64,000 bases of DNA from Novosphingobium colocasiae (GCF_014652555.1 NZ_BMZA01000001.1:472900-536899); one strand, 5' to 3'. Shown: positions 16,914 through 26,353, counted from the first letter of the stretch. The notes: generated from the sequence alone by a model not told the origin. Numbers and translations: made by a program.

Positions 16914-17372
16914 ATGGCGACTGCCCTTGCTGACGACATTGACGTTCTGGCGAAAGCCAAGCGCGCTATAGGCGGTGCTTATGTACCCGCCGCCGACGAA
17001 GCCTATATGAGCGAAGCGCAACAGGATTATTTCCGCAAGTTGCTGCTGGCGTGGAAACGATCGATCCTCGATGCCGCAGCCGGAACGCTGCAGCAGCTTC
17101 AGGACGGTCCGATCCGCGAACCCGACCTGAACGACCGTGCTTCCAGCGAAACCGACTGGGGCATCGAACTGCGCACCCGCGACCGCCAGCGCAAGCTGAT
17201 CGCCAAGATCGATTCCGCCCTGCGCCGGATCGAGGAAGGTGAGTACGGTTATTGCGAGGTTACCGGCGAACCGATCGGCCTAGGCCGGCTGGAAGCGCGG
17301 CCGATCGCCACCATGACGGTCGAAGCGCAGGAAGCGCACGAACGCCGCGAGCGGGTTTCGCGGGACGACTGA
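16914..17372 (+). CDS. dksA: RNA polymerase-binding transcription factor DksA
   Basis: DksA binds the RNA polymerase secondary channel and with ppGpp adjusts transcription in starvation. 152 residues with a coiled-coil half (FRKLLLAWKRSILDAAAGTL ... DRASSETDWGIELRTRDRQR) containing the tip DRAS motif. The C-terminal globule reads GYCEVTGEPIGLGRLEARPIA and has a single Cys instead of the four zinc cysteines, as is usual for alphaproteobacterial DksA. Start at 16914 (MATALADD) chosen over an upstream extension because it aligns with the family. Confidence 0.95.
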   Translation: MATALADDIDVLAKAKRAIGGAYVPAADEAYMSEAQQDYFRKLLLAWKRSILDAAAGTLQQLQDGPIREPDLNDRASSETDWGIELRTRDRQRKLIAKIDSALRRIEEGEYGYCEVTGEPIGLGRLEARPIATMTVEAQEAHERRERVSRDD

Positions 17373-17501
17373 TGCGGCGCTGATCCGGCCGTCCGGCGGG
17401 GGCTCCGCCGGCGGCGTTCAGGAAATGTTAGCCATTCGTCGCTAGGAATGTTTCCGATACGGCATGCGTGCCCGCATGGTGCGTGCGCGAGGTGGCCGTG
17501 G

Positions 17502-17900
17502 ATGCAGACCCAGTTTGAAAACCGGATGGAAGCCATGACCGACGGGGAAAATCGCCAGATTGCGCGTGACAGCCTGTTCCTGATGGCTGACATGCGGATC
17601 GATGGGCTGGACGGCGTGCACCGCATCAAGGTGCGCAACCTTTCATCCGGCGGCATGATGGGCGAAGGCCCGGTGCGCGTGGCGCGCGGTGCCCAGGTAG
17701 AGGTCGAAATCCGCAACGTCGGCTGGATCGAAGGGTCGGTGGCATGGGTGCAGGACACCCGTTTCGGCGTCGCCTTCCGCGAAGACATCGACCCTAAGGT
17801 CGCCCGTGCCCCGGTGGGAACCGCCGAGGACCCGGCCCCCGCCTATGTGCGCAATTATCAGGCCAAGCTGTCCAAGCCGGTGGAACTGCGCAAGATCTGA
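17502..17900 (+). CDS. PilZ domain protein
   Basis: A 132-residue single PilZ domain, a candidate cyclic-di-GMP receptor. The characteristic RNLSSGGMMGEGP (D/NxSxxG class) is at about residues 43-55. The usual upstream RxxxR arginine motif is not well formed, with ENRQIARDS near residue 14 being the only candidate, so c-di-GMP binding is uncertain. A GAGGTGG lies upstream of ATG 17502. Monocistronic in appearance. Confidence 0.85.
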   Translation: MQTQFENRMEAMTDGENRQIARDSLFLMADMRIDGLDGVHRIKVRNLSSGGMMGEGPVRVARGAQVEVEIRNVGWIEGSVAWVQDTRFGVAFREDIDPKVARAPVGTAEDPAPAYVRNYQAKLSKPVELRKI

Positions 17901-17991
17901 TAGCCCGGCATTGCCGAGCGCACACAGGTTTTCCCGCTATCACGGCGCGGCCGGATTTGCCCGGCGGCGCAAAACGGCTTAGGCCCAAGCT

Positions 17992-19485
17992 ATGCATTCA
18001 TGGCGTAACGGGTTGACGGTCCGGGCCGCGTTGGCGGCGCTGCTGGCGTTGCCGCTTGCTGCCTGTGGCTCGGACGACAATTCGGCACTGGCGATGATCG
18101 TTGTCGGCGCGCCCGACGATCCGTTCGAGACCGGTCCCCGCCTGTCGCCCGCCGGCCAGATGGTGCAGGCCGCCACGGTCGAAGGGCTGGTTGCCTTTGA
18201 CGAGCAAGGCCGCGTGATTCCCGCCCTGGCTGACCGCTGGATCGTCACTGACGATGGCCAGAGCTACATCTTCCGCCTGCGCGACGGCACCTGGCGCAAC
18301 GGCGATGACATTACCGCGCTGTCCGCCAAGCAGGCGATCGACAGCGCGATCAAGACGCTGAAAGGCACCCCGTTCGGGCTCGATCTGGGCGGCATCGAGA
18401 CGATCCGGGTCATGGCCGGACGGGTGATTGAAATCCGCCTGCAGCGGCCGATGCCCTATCTGCTGCAACTGCTGGCCCAGCCCGAACTGGGCCTGCTTCA
18501 CGACGGCGAGGGCAGCGGGCCGATGGCGCTCGATCGCAAGGTCAGCACCGCGCGGCTTTCGCCGATCGATCCGTCGCGGCTGGGGCTGCCGCAGATCGAG
18601 GATTTCGCCGCGCGCACCCGCGCCATCCGGCTTGATGCGCTGCCCGGCAAGGACGCGGTGGCGCGCTTCAACGATGGCGAGGTCGATCTCGTCACCGGCG
18701 GGCGCTTCCAGGATTTCCTGCTGACCCGTTCGGTCGGGCTGCTGCGCGGTACCATCCAGCTCGATCCGGTCAGCGGGTTGTTCGGCTTGCAGGTCATGAA
18801 TGACAAGGGGTTTCTCGGCGATCCGGTCCGCCGCGAGGCGCTGGCGATGGCGATCGACCGGGATGCGTTGATCGCACCGTTCGGCGTCGGCAACTGGATG
18901 CCGACCACCCGCCTTGTCAGCCCCAGCCTTGACGGCGATCTCGGCACGATCGGCGAGCGCTGGCAGGACCAGCCGATGGACGAACGCCGCGCGGTGGCCG
19001 GCAGGCGGGTCCGCGATTGGCTGGCCGCGCAGCCCGTGCCGAAGATGGCCACGGTGCCGCTGACGATCTGGCTGCCCGAAGGCGATGGCTCGACCGTGCT
19101 GCTCAACCAGCTTTCCAATGATTTCGCGGCGATCGCGGTCAGCCTGCAACGGGTTCCCGAACCGGGCCGGGCCGATCTGGTGCTGATCGACGATGTCGCC
19201 CGCTATCCGCGCGCGGCCTGGTTCCTCAACCGCCTGTCATGCGCGGCACGGCGCGGGCTTTGTGCGGCGGATGCCGACGCCAAGGTGGCCGAGGCGGCAG
19301 GGCTTGCCGATGTCGAACGCGCCTCCCTGCTGGCCGAAGCCGAGACGGAGCTGACCGCCGCCAATGTGTTCATTCCCTTCGGACCGCCGATCCGATGGTC
19401 GCTGGTGCGTGGCAGCGTGTCGGGCTTTTCGGCCAACACCTGGGGCTGGCATCCCTTGATGCCGCTGGCCTGGTTGCCCAAGTAG
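17992..19485 (+). CDS. Lipoprotein substrate-binding protein, ABC peptide/solute-binding family 5-like
   Basis: A 497-residue secreted protein. The N-terminal signal peptide ends in a lipobox LPLAAC with Cys at about 25, so it is probably lipidated. The body resembles family 5 (oligopeptide/nickel-type) binding proteins: VEGLVAFDEQGRVIPALADRW, YIFRLRDGTWRNGDDITALS and a late FSANTWGWHPL. No permease or ATPase genes are adjacent, so it is an orphan binding protein whose ligand cannot be predicted. Confidence 0.88.
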   Translation: MHSWRNGLTVRAALAALLALPLAACGSDDNSALAMIVVGAPDDPFETGPRLSPAGQMVQAATVEGLVAFDEQGRVIPALADRWIVTDDGQSYIFRLRDGTWRNGDDITALSAKQAIDSAIKTLKGTPFGLDLGGIETIRVMAGRVIEIRLQRPMPYLLQLLAQPELGLLHDGEGSGPMALDRKVSTARLSPIDPSRLGLPQIEDFAARTRAIRLDALPGKDAVARFNDGEVDLVTGGRFQDFLLTRSVGLLRGTIQLDPVSGLFGLQVMNDKGFLGDPVRREALAMAIDRDALIAPFGVGNWMPTTRLVSPSLDGDLGTIGERWQDQPMDERRAVAGRRVRDWLAAQPVPKMATVPLTIWLPEGDGSTVLLNQLSNDFAAIAVSLQRVPEPGRADLVLIDDVARYPRAAWFLNRLSCAARRGLCAADADAKVAEAAGLADVERASLLAEAETELTAANVFIPFGPPIRWSLVRGSVSGFSANTWGWHPLMPLAWLPK

Positions 19486-19556
19486 GCGAAACCCGAAAGG
19501 GTCTTTTCGCGTTACCGTCCTATCCATGGGCAGGCCGATCAGAAAGGGAAAGCAGC

Positions 19557-20006
19557 GTGACAGCCAGTTCAACCTCCGGGCCCCAACGCGCCGGGACCAC
19601 CGGTGCCGCCCGTCCGATGGGGATCGACTTTCCCCTGGGCAGCGATGCAGATGCGGTGCGCCGCCGGATCGAGGCGCTTGAGCAGTTGTTGGAGCGGGCG
19701 ATCGCGGTACCCGGCACCCGTCACCGGGTCGGCCTGGACGCGCTGGTCGGGCTGATCCCGGTAGCCGGCGATCTGGTCGGTGCGGCGATGGGCCTCTACC
19801 TCGTGTGGGAAGCGCGCAACCTGGGCATGTCGCGCTGGCAGCAGGCGCGGATGATCGGCAACATCGGCGTGGATACCGCGCTGGGCGCGATCCCCTTTGC
19901 CGGCGATCTGTTCGACTTCGTGTTCAAGTCAAACAGCCGCAACCTTCGGATCGTGCGCCGCCATCTCGACAAGCACCACCCCCATACCCGCATCATCGAA
20001 GGGTAG
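19557..20006 (+). CDS. DUF4112 family membrane protein
   Basis: A 149-residue protein of the DUF4112 family. The conserved core is GLDALVGLIPVAGDLVGAAM, VWEARNLGMSRWQQARMIGN and the second hydrophobic segment DTALGAIPFAGDLFDFVFKSN, ending with a basic RIVRRHLDKHH. Two hydrophobic hairpin-like segments suggest membrane association. Start GTG 19557 follows AAGGGA. Convergent with pmbA, two bases apart. Function unknown. Confidence 0.87.
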   Translation: MTASSTSGPQRAGTTGAARPMGIDFPLGSDADAVRRRIEALEQLLERAIAVPGTRHRVGLDALVGLIPVAGDLVGAAMGLYLVWEARNLGMSRWQQARMIGNIGVDTALGAIPFAGDLFDFVFKSNSRNLRIVRRHLDKHHPHTRIIEG

Positions 20007-20008
20007 GG

Positions 20009-21355
20009 CTACTCCCCGGCCACGGTCATCCCGTCGATCCGCAGGGTCGGCACGTTGATTGCGCGGTACCACTCCAGATCGTTCGCCGGGGTTGTCTGCG
20101 CGAACATGGCGATGAGGTTTCCGGCCACCGTGAATTCGGCGATCGGCCCGGCCAGTTCGCCGTTGACGATGCGAAAGCCCGAAGCGCCACGGCTGTAATC
20201 GCCGGTCACCGCATTGACACCCTGGCCGATCAGTTCGGTCACGTAGACGCCATCGGCGATGTCCGCCATCAGCTCGGCGGGAGTCAGCGTTCCCGCCGCC
20301 ATGTGCAGGTTGCCGACCGAGACCGACGGTGCCCCGCCGCCGCCGCGTGCGGCGTGGCCGGTGGGCACGCCGCCAAGCTGGCGAGCCGATGCGCTGTCCA
20401 GCAGCCACCCGGTCAGTCGGCCATCGGCGATCAGATCGCGCGGTGCCGTCGCCAGCCCCTCGCCATCGAACGGGCGCGAGCGCAGACCGCGCCGGGCCAG
20501 CGGATCGTCATGGACGCGGATGCCGGGGGCAAAGAGCTGCTCGCCCAGCTTGTCCAGCAGGAAGCTGGAACGGCGGGTGATCGCAGCCCCCGATATGGCA
20601 CCGATCAGGTGGCTGACCAGCGTACCCGCCACGCGGGGATCGAGGATCACCGGCATCGCCCCGCCCTTGATCCGGCCCGGATCGAGCCGCGCCACTGTCC
20701 GCTCGCCCGCCTGTGCGCCGATTTCGGCTGCGGCGGGCAGGTCGGCGGCGTGGTGGGCCTGCCGCCAGGCGTGATCGCGCTGCTTGCCGCCGCCTTCTCC
20801 GCCGACGACCGAGGCGCTGATCGAATGGCTGGTGCTGGAATAGGCTCCGGCGAAGCCATGGCTGGTCGCCAGCGCCACAGTGCCGCGCCCGGCGCTGGCC
20901 GAAGCGCCGTCGGAATTGGTGACCCCGGCAATGGCGCGGGCGGCATCCTCGGCCTCGCGGGCCTTGTCGCGCAGCGCTTCGGGCGAGGGTTCATGGCTGT
21001 CGCACAAGTCGAGATCAGGCCATGGGGCGTGCGTGAGCAGTTCTTCGGGGGCGAGCCCGGCATAGGCATCTTCGGGCGCGGCGCGGGCCATGTCGATCGC
21101 GCGCGCCGCCAGCTCTTCCAGCGCCGCGCCCGACAGGTCGGACGAGCCGATGCTGGCCGAACGGCGGCCGACAAACACGCGCAGCGCAATATGTTCGCTT
21201 TCCGAACGCTCGACATCCTCGAGCTTGCCGAGGCGGACCTGGATGCCCTCGGCGGAACTGGCACCGTAAACGGCATCGGCCGCATCCGCGCCGGCCTTTC
21301 GGGCGCGTTCTACCAGATCGCGGGCGCGGTCGCAGGCCTCATCGGCGGTCAGCAT
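20009..21355 (-). CDS. pmbA: TldD/PmbA-family metalloprotease-like protein
   Basis: A 448-residue PmbA/TldE-type protein. The TldD-TldE heterodimer degrades peptides, including maturation of modified peptides and antitoxin turnover in other bacteria. Conserved sections: ADAVYGASSAEGIQVRLGKLEDVERSE reshaped as the family N-domain, GGAMPVILDPRVAGTLVSHL, and TPAELMADIADGVYVTELIGQG near the end. No TldD partner (HExxxH) is present in this window. Start at 21355 preferred over 21385. Confidence 0.93.
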   Translation of the reverse strand: MLTADEACDRARDLVERARKAGADAADAVYGASSAEGIQVRLGKLEDVERSESEHIALRVFVGRRSASIGSSDLSGAALEELAARAIDMARAAPEDAYAGLAPEELLTHAPWPDLDLCDSHEPSPEALRDKAREAEDAARAIAGVTNSDGASASAGRGTVALATSHGFAGAYSSTSHSISASVVGGEGGGKQRDHAWRQAHHAADLPAAAEIGAQAGERTVARLDPGRIKGGAMPVILDPRVAGTLVSHLIGAISGAAITRRSSFLLDKLGEQLFAPGIRVHDDPLARRGLRSRPFDGEGLATAPRDLIADGRLTGWLLDSASARQLGGVPTGHAARGGGGAPSVSVGNLHMAAGTLTPAELMADIADGVYVTELIGQGVNAVTGDYSRGASGFRIVNGELAGPIAEFTVAGNLIAMFAQTTPANDLEWYRAINVPTLRIDGMTVAGE

Positions 21356-21451
21356 GGTCAGGGAAACTCCGGGCATCGCAGGCATGGCGCGGAAAGTGCG
21401 CCGCCACGTGCCGCCTAGTCTCCCCCGCAGGGCGGGGCAAGGGCCTGTCGA

Positions 21452-21850
21452 TCAGGCCAGCAGCAGTGCCGCGCCCTTGAATAGCCCCGTGAGCAGGAAA
21501 GGCAGGCCCAGCGCCAGCGCCCACAGCGCCGTGCGATCACGGCGAAAGCGGCGCATGGTGGCGGGAGCGGTCGCCTCGGCATCGCTCATCTCGCCCCAGC
21601 GCTGTTCGAACAGGCGGCAGGCGGGGATGATGGCGAGCACCAATGCCACCAGCGCGAGATAGGGCAGCAGCGCAAAGTCGCTGCCCTGGAGCGCGCTGAC
21701 GGTGGCGAAGATCTGAAGCGCGGTATAGACCAGCAGCGCATAGGCGATCTGGTCGCTCATCCGGCGGCGCGGATCGGTGCGCCGTGTGCGATCTGGCGTG
21801 TCGAAGTCTGCGGATGCGCGCGCACTTCCGGCGTGAGTGCCCTCGATCAT
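21452..21850 (-). CDS. Small membrane protein, unrecognised
   Basis: A 132-residue protein with three hydrophobic segments: QIAYALLVYTALQIFATVSA, LLPYLALVALVLAIIPACRL and TALWALALGLPFLLTGLF. The N-terminus is polar and basic (TRRTDPRRR). GAGAGG precedes the ATG at 21850. It lies 96 bases upstream of pmbA on the same strand. I do not recognise a family. Confidence 0.72.
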   Translation of the reverse strand: MIEGTHAGSARASADFDTPDRTRRTDPRRRMSDQIAYALLVYTALQIFATVSALQGSDFALLPYLALVALVLAIIPACRLFEQRWGEMSDAEATAPATMRRFRRDRTALWALALGLPFLLTGLFKGAALLLA

Positions 21851-22067
21851 GGTCAGCCCTCTCCTGATCCCCGATTCCCGGCTGCGAGTCATACAGGCGC
21901 GGTTGTGGAAAAATCAAGCGGTCATGACTTTGCTGCAACTGTCGGCCGGACCGGACGTGTGCGGGGTGCGTCAGGCGGAAACACCATGCATGAAACCTGC
22001 CAATTGATACCCGCCAAGGGCAAATGCGGGTTGCCGATCGCCGTGCGCCTGCGTAAATCTCTGCGCG

Positions 22068-22892
22068 ATGAACGATACGGCTGGTGACATCGCGCAAGCG
22101 CGGGACAATTCCGGAACCCCGGCGGCGCAATCCGTGGCGGGGCCGCAAGGCACGGACCTTGTGGCCGAACGCGGCGGGCTCGAAGTCGTCTCGATCGCCA
22201 AGAGCTATGACAAGCGCGCCGTCCTGACCGACATTTCCCTGACCGTGGCGAAGGGCGAAGTGCTCGGCCTGCTGGGCCCTAACGGTGCCGGCAAGACCAC
22301 CTGCTTCTATTCGATCATGGGGCTGGTGCGCCCCGATTCCGGCCGCATCCTGATGGACGGGATCGATGTGACCAAGCTGCCGATGTATCGCCGTGCGATC
22401 CTTGGCCTGGGCTATCTGCCGCAGGAAACCTCGATCTTCCGGGCGATGACAGTCGAACAGAACATCAGCGCGGTGCTCGAACTGAACGAGCCCGATCCCG
22501 ATGTGCGCCAGGCCGAACTTGATCGCCTGCTCGATGAATTCGGGCTCACCCGGCTGCGGGCGAGCCAGGCGATGGCGCTGTCCGGGGGGGAGCGGCGGCG
22601 CTGCGAAATCGCCCGCGCGCTGGCCGCCAAGCCGTCGATCATGCTGCTGGACGAGCCGTTCGCCGGGATCGATCCGCTGTCGATCGCCGATATCCGCGAT
22701 CTGGTGAAGGATCTCGCCACCCGCAACATCGGCGTGCTCATCACCGATCACAACGTGCGCGAAACGCTCGACATCGTCGATCGCGCCTGCATCATCTACG
22801 GCGGGCAGGTGCTGTTCGCCGGCAGCCCGGAAGCGCTCGTCGCGGACGAGAATGTCCGCAGGCTCTATCTTGGCGAAGGCTTTACGCTTTGA
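22068..22892 (+). CDS. lptB: LPS export ABC transporter ATP-binding protein LptB
   Basis: ATPase powering the LptB2FGC complex that extracts lipopolysaccharide (here probably glycosphingolipid or LPS-like lipid) from the inner membrane. 274 residues. Walker A GPNGAGKTTCFYSIMGL, Q-loop YLPQETSIFRAMTVEQN, signature LSGGERRRCEIARAL, Walker B IMLLDEPFAGIDPLS and switch histidine in GVLITDHNVRETL. About 35 residues precede the ABC core. lptA and lptC, usual neighbours, are not adjacent; rpoN follows. Confidence 0.96.
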   Translation: MNDTAGDIAQARDNSGTPAAQSVAGPQGTDLVAERGGLEVVSIAKSYDKRAVLTDISLTVAKGEVLGLLGPNGAGKTTCFYSIMGLVRPDSGRILMDGIDVTKLPMYRRAILGLGYLPQETSIFRAMTVEQNISAVLELNEPDPDVRQAELDRLLDEFGLTRLRASQAMALSGGERRRCEIARALAAKPSIMLLDEPFAGIDPLSIADIRDLVKDLATRNIGVLITDHNVRETLDIVDRACIIYGGQVLFAGSPEALVADENVRRLYLGEGFTL

Positions 22893-22955
22893 CGGCTATG
22901 GGATGGCGCGTGGCGCGACCATTCCCGGGACCGCGTCCGCAGGGGCGGTGATCTG

Positions 22956-24488
22956 ATGGCTCTGGGCCCAAGGCTGGACCTTCGGCAAAGCCAGTCGCTG
23001 GTGATGACGCCGCAGCTTCAGCAGGCGATCAAGCTGCTGGCGCTGTCCAATCTGGAAATCGAGACGTTCATCGGCGAGGCGCTCGACGCCAATCCGTTGC
23101 TCGACGTGACCCCCGAAACGGCACCGGCCGAGGCTGCCGAGCCCGGTGATGAGGCGCGGCGAACTTCGCTCGAAGGCGGCTCGCCGGTCGATCAACTGAT
23201 CGGCGAAGGGCGCGGGGCAGAGGATCGGCCGCTCGACATCGACGGCGCGGCGATCGATGCCGATCGCGATACCGGCGACGGTGCGGTGACGCTGGCGGAT
23301 GCGGTGGCGAGGCCGGGTGACAGCGGCGACTGGTCGGGCGACCTGCGGCTGGCCGGTGGCGAGGAAGGCCCCACCATCGACGAACGCGGCGGCGGCGGGG
23401 AAACGCTGCGCGAACACCTGGACGCGCAAGTCGGCCCGGCAACGCGCGATCCGGTCCAGGCGGGGATCGCCCGCGTCATCATCGGCCATCTCGACGAAGC
23501 CGGGTATCTGCCGGTCGCGCTGGCCGATATCGCCACCGATCTGGATATCGATGCGGATGAGGCGGCACGCGCGCTGGCGCTGGTCCACGGTTTCGATCCG
23601 ACCGGGGTGGGCGCGCGCAGCCTGTCCGAATGCATCGCCCTGCAGGCGCGCGAGGCGGATCGCTACGATCCGTGCATGGCCCGCCTGATCGACAATCTCG
23701 ATCTGCTGGCGCGCGGCGAACTGGCGCGGCTGAAGCGGATGTGCGGCGTCGATGACGAGGACTTTGCCGACATGCTGCGCGAGCTGCGCGGTTACGATCC
23801 CAAGCCGGGGCTGCGGTTCGGTGGCGAGCCTTCGGGCGCGGTGGTGCCGGACATTCTCGTCGCCGCGCGGGCCGACGGCGGCTGGGACATCAGCCTCAAC
23901 CAGGCGACCCTGCCGCGCCTGATCGTCAACCGCGGTTATTACGTCGAGGTCCGGGGATCGTGCGACGACAAGGGTTCGCGGGCCTGGCTTTCGGAAAAGC
24001 TGGCGGATGCCAACTGGCTGATCAAGGCGCTCGACCAGCGCCAGCGCACCATCCTCAAGGTCGCGACCGAGCTGGTGAAGCAGCAGGAAGGCTTTTTCCG
24101 GCGCGGCGTTTCGCAATTGCGGCCGCTGACGCTGCGCGCGGTGGCCGAGGCGGTCGGCCTGCACGAATCCACCGTCAGCCGGGTGACGTCGAACAAGTTC
24201 CTGCAATGCGCGCGCGGTACTTACGAGCTGAAGTATTTCTTCAGTTCGGGCGTCGCTTCGGCGAGCGGAGAGGGCGGCGCATCGGCGGAAGCGGTCAAGG
24301 CCGCCATCCGCCAGTTGATCGACGCAGAAGACCCCAAGGCGATCCTGTCGGACGACACCCTGGTGGATATGCTGAAGGACAAGGGCTTCGAACTGGCGCG
24401 GCGAACGGTGGCGAAATACCGCGAGGCGATCGGGCTGGGCAGTTCTGTCCAGCGTCGTCGGCAGAAGGCGCTTGCTGCGGTGCGGTAA
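22956..24488 (+). CDS. rpoN: RNA polymerase sigma-54 factor RpoN
   Basis: Sigma-54 recognises -24/-12 promoters and needs enhancer-binding ATPases. 510 residues. Region I is the glutamine-rich RLDLRQSQSLVMTPQLQQAI at the N-terminus. The core-binding domain follows, then the DNA-binding region with ESTVSRVTSNKFLQ, and the RpoN box ARRTVAKYRE close to residue 485. Co-oriented with lptB, 63 bases apart, the widespread lptB-rpoN arrangement. The hpf/raiA gene that commonly follows is absent. Confidence 0.97.
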   Translation: MALGPRLDLRQSQSLVMTPQLQQAIKLLALSNLEIETFIGEALDANPLLDVTPETAPAEAAEPGDEARRTSLEGGSPVDQLIGEGRGAEDRPLDIDGAAIDADRDTGDGAVTLADAVARPGDSGDWSGDLRLAGGEEGPTIDERGGGGETLREHLDAQVGPATRDPVQAGIARVIIGHLDEAGYLPVALADIATDLDIDADEAARALALVHGFDPTGVGARSLSECIALQAREADRYDPCMARLIDNLDLLARGELARLKRMCGVDDEDFADMLRELRGYDPKPGLRFGGEPSGAVVPDILVAARADGGWDISLNQATLPRLIVNRGYYVEVRGSCDDKGSRAWLSEKLADANWLIKALDQRQRTILKVATELVKQQEGFFRRGVSQLRPLTLRAVAEAVGLHESTVSRVTSNKFLQCARGTYELKYFFSSGVASASGEGGASAEAVKAAIRQLIDAEDPKAILSDDTLVDMLKDKGFELARRTVAKYREAIGLGSSVQRRRQKALAAVR

Positions 24489-24641
24489 GTAATAAGCATG
24501 CTCCTAATCATCATGACAGTATAGATTATTGTACTGACCCGCTAAAAACGGTTCTATTTATTGACGCTTGTGGTAATCCTGATCTTGTCAACGGTGCCGG
24601 GCCCGGTTTCGGGAATACGGTACCAAGAAGAGAGGATGCCC

Positions 24642-25322
24642 ATGTCGTATATCGATCATGAAGCGGATGGCCGTGGCCGGCAGGTCGTAACCGGCGGCAT
24701 TGTCGCGCTGTTGCAGGCCGGGGTGGCCATCGCGGTCATCAGCGGTCTCAGCGTCGTTATCGTCAATCCGCCGGTTGCCCCTCCGCATATGCCCTCGCTC
24801 ACCTTTACCACCCCGGTGCCCAAGCCGCCGCCGAGCCCTCCGGTCGCAACGGACGACAGACCTGTAATCAAGCCGGATGTCGTCCACCCCATCAACAATC
24901 CCCTTCCCCCAGTCGGTTCCGGGGTGGTCATCGACGATACGCCCGCCGGTGGTCTGGCGACCGATCCGCCGGTCGCGTTTGTTCGCCCCGATCCGCCGAT
25001 CGCCGAGCCGACGCCGCGTTTCGCCGCGAAAGCTGCCATGGTTCGCAACAATCCGGCGGGCTGGGCGACCACTGCCGATTATCCCACCCGCGAACTGCGC
25101 GATGGGCATCAGGGGCCGGTGCGGTTCGAACTGGCGATCGACGCCGACGGCAGGGTCAGCCGATGCACCGTCACCGCCAGCAGCGGCTGGGCCGATCTTG
25201 ACCGCGCAACCTGCGACCTTGTCAGCCGTCGCGCCCGGTTCACTCCGGCGATGGACACTGCGGGCAATCAGGCGGCGGGGACGTATTCAGGGACGATCCG
25301 CTGGGTCATCCCGCAGGACTGA
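24642..25322 (+). CDS. TonB-like energy transducer
   Basis: A 226-residue protein with one N-terminal membrane helix (VTGGIVALLQAGVAIAVISG), a proline-rich periplasmic linker with PKPPPSPP, and a C-terminal TonB-type domain (GPVRFELAIDADGRVSRC, ITASSGWADLDRATC). Likely couples the proton-motive force to outer-membrane receptors. GAGAGG is six bases from ATG 24642; an alternative ATG lies at 24636. No ExbB/ExbD genes are adjacent. An AT-rich promoter region lies upstream (24490-24600). Confidence 0.88.
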   Translation: MSYIDHEADGRGRQVVTGGIVALLQAGVAIAVISGLSVVIVNPPVAPPHMPSLTFTTPVPKPPPSPPVATDDRPVIKPDVVHPINNPLPPVGSGVVIDDTPAGGLATDPPVAFVRPDPPIAEPTPRFAAKAAMVRNNPAGWATTADYPTRELRDGHQGPVRFELAIDADGRVSRCTVTASSGWADLDRATCDLVSRRARFTPAMDTAGNQAAGTYSGTIRWVIPQD

Positions 25323-25439
25323 AAGATCAGCCTGCTGCATGCTTTAGGGGGGGGGAACCAGCAATAGCTGGCCCTGGCCCCGCCGGGGCGACGCTGCCAC
25401 CGCACCACCAGGCGTCGCTCCGGCTTTCCCATCGCAATC

Positions 25440-25472
25440 GGCCCGCTTCACGGATTGTGCAGCGGGCCTTTT
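25440..25472 (+). terminator. Intrinsic terminator after TonB-like gene
   Basis: GGCCCGCT (25440-25447) pairs with AGCGGGCC (25461-25468) and is followed by TTTT. It lies 118 bases downstream of the TonB-like stop codon and before the VOC gene. Confidence 0.65.
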
Positions 25473-25524
25473 CGCGCCACGATGCCGCATCGGCCATGAA
25501 TGCCGAGCCATAGAAGGAGAGGAC

Positions 25525-25902
25525 ATGTTCAGTCACGTAATGGTGGGCGCGGCCGATATGGATGAGGCCAAGCGGTTCTACGATGCCGTGTTCGGGGCGA
25601 TGGGCGGGCAGCCTGGGATCGTCGATGGCAACGGCCGGCTGGTCTACATGCATAACGACGGCCTGTTTCTGGTAACCACGCCGATCAACGGCGAAGGTGC
25701 CTGCCACGCCAATGGCGGCACCATCGGCTTCAGCATGGCCGATCCTGCGCAGGCCGATGCCTGGCACGCGGCCGGAGTGGCTGCGGGCGGCACCACCTGC
25801 GAAGATCCGCCGGGCGTTCGGGAATCGGCCTATGGCCCGATGTATCTGGCCTATCTGCGCGATCCCACCGGCAACAAGCTCTGCGCGCTTCACCGCATGT
25901 GA
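25525..25902 (+). CDS. VOC family (glyoxalase-like) protein
   Basis: A 125-residue single-copy vicinal-oxygen-chelate fold protein. Start MFSHVMVGAADMDEAKRFYD with the metal-site His, then HANGGTIGFSMADPAQADA and the terminal YLAYLRDPTGNKLCALHR containing the usual RDPxGN motif. Substrate unknown. AAGGAGAGG stands before the ATG. Stands alone between two hairpins. Confidence 0.9.
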   Translation: MFSHVMVGAADMDEAKRFYDAVFGAMGGQPGIVDGNGRLVYMHNDGLFLVTTPINGEGACHANGGTIGFSMADPAQADAWHAAGVAAGGTTCEDPPGVRESAYGPMYLAYLRDPTGNKLCALHRM

Positions 25903-25908
25903 GCGCGG

Positions 25909-25945
25909 TGCCCTGCAAACCGGTCATAAGGCGGTTTGCAGGGCA
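25909..25945. promoter_or_regulatory. Strong 14-bp inverted repeat after VOC gene
   Basis: GCCCTGCAAACCG (25910-25922) and CGGTTTGCAGGGC (25932-25944) are perfect complements, extended by one T-A pair, with a nine-base loop. No T run follows on either strand, so I do not call a classical terminator; it could still stabilise the 3' end of the VOC transcript. Confidence 0.55.
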
Positions 25946-26047
25946 ACATACCCGAAGGTCGGCAATACTTCGTAACGAGCGGGCATAGGGCCCGAAACGT
26001 GCGCTCTCCAAATCCTGCACATCGAAAGTGTATCAGGAGACGCCGTA

Positions 26048-26317
26048 ATGAAGTTTTCCCACACCCTCGCTCTTGCCGGGCTGATCGCCGCCGCTTCAGC
26101 CCCGGCTGCCGCCAGCGATACCATCCGCCACATGAAGGGCCATGGCGCGCTGCCCGCCCCGTCGAGCGTGGTCGCCAAGGGCCCCAAGGCGGCCTGCCAT
26201 CCCGATCCGGTCAAGAGCCGCGCCTGCCGCCATCATCAGGCCAAGGCTGAGGAAGCCCGCGCGCAGCGCGCCGAAGCGGCCGTTCCCGCCTTGGCCGACG
26301 CCGCTCCGACGCGGTGA
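26048..26317 (+). CDS. Small secreted protein, unknown
   Basis: An 89-residue protein with a clear signal peptide (HTLALAGLIAAASAPAAAS, cleavage near residue 23). The mature part is short, basic and alanine-rich, containing AACHPDPVKSRACRHHQAKAEEARAQ with two cysteines and two histidines. CAGGAG precedes the ATG. No family recognised. It lies just upstream of a two-component pair and could be a target or accessory protein, but nothing proves it. Confidence 0.7.
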   Translation: MKFSHTLALAGLIAAASAPAAASDTIRHMKGHGALPAPSSVVAKGPKAACHPDPVKSRACRHHQAKAEEARAQRAEAAVPALADAAPTR

Positions 26318-26353
26318 TTTGATCGCGCCGGTACTGCAGACCGGCCGATCAAA
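26318..26353. promoter_or_regulatory. Nested hairpin after the small secreted gene
   Basis: TTTGATCG (26318-26325) pairs with CGATCAAA (26346-26353), and inside it CCGGT pairs with ACCGG around ACTGCAG. The structure begins right at the end of the secreted-protein gene. There is no T tract; a transcript-end hairpin is the likeliest role. Confidence 0.5.
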
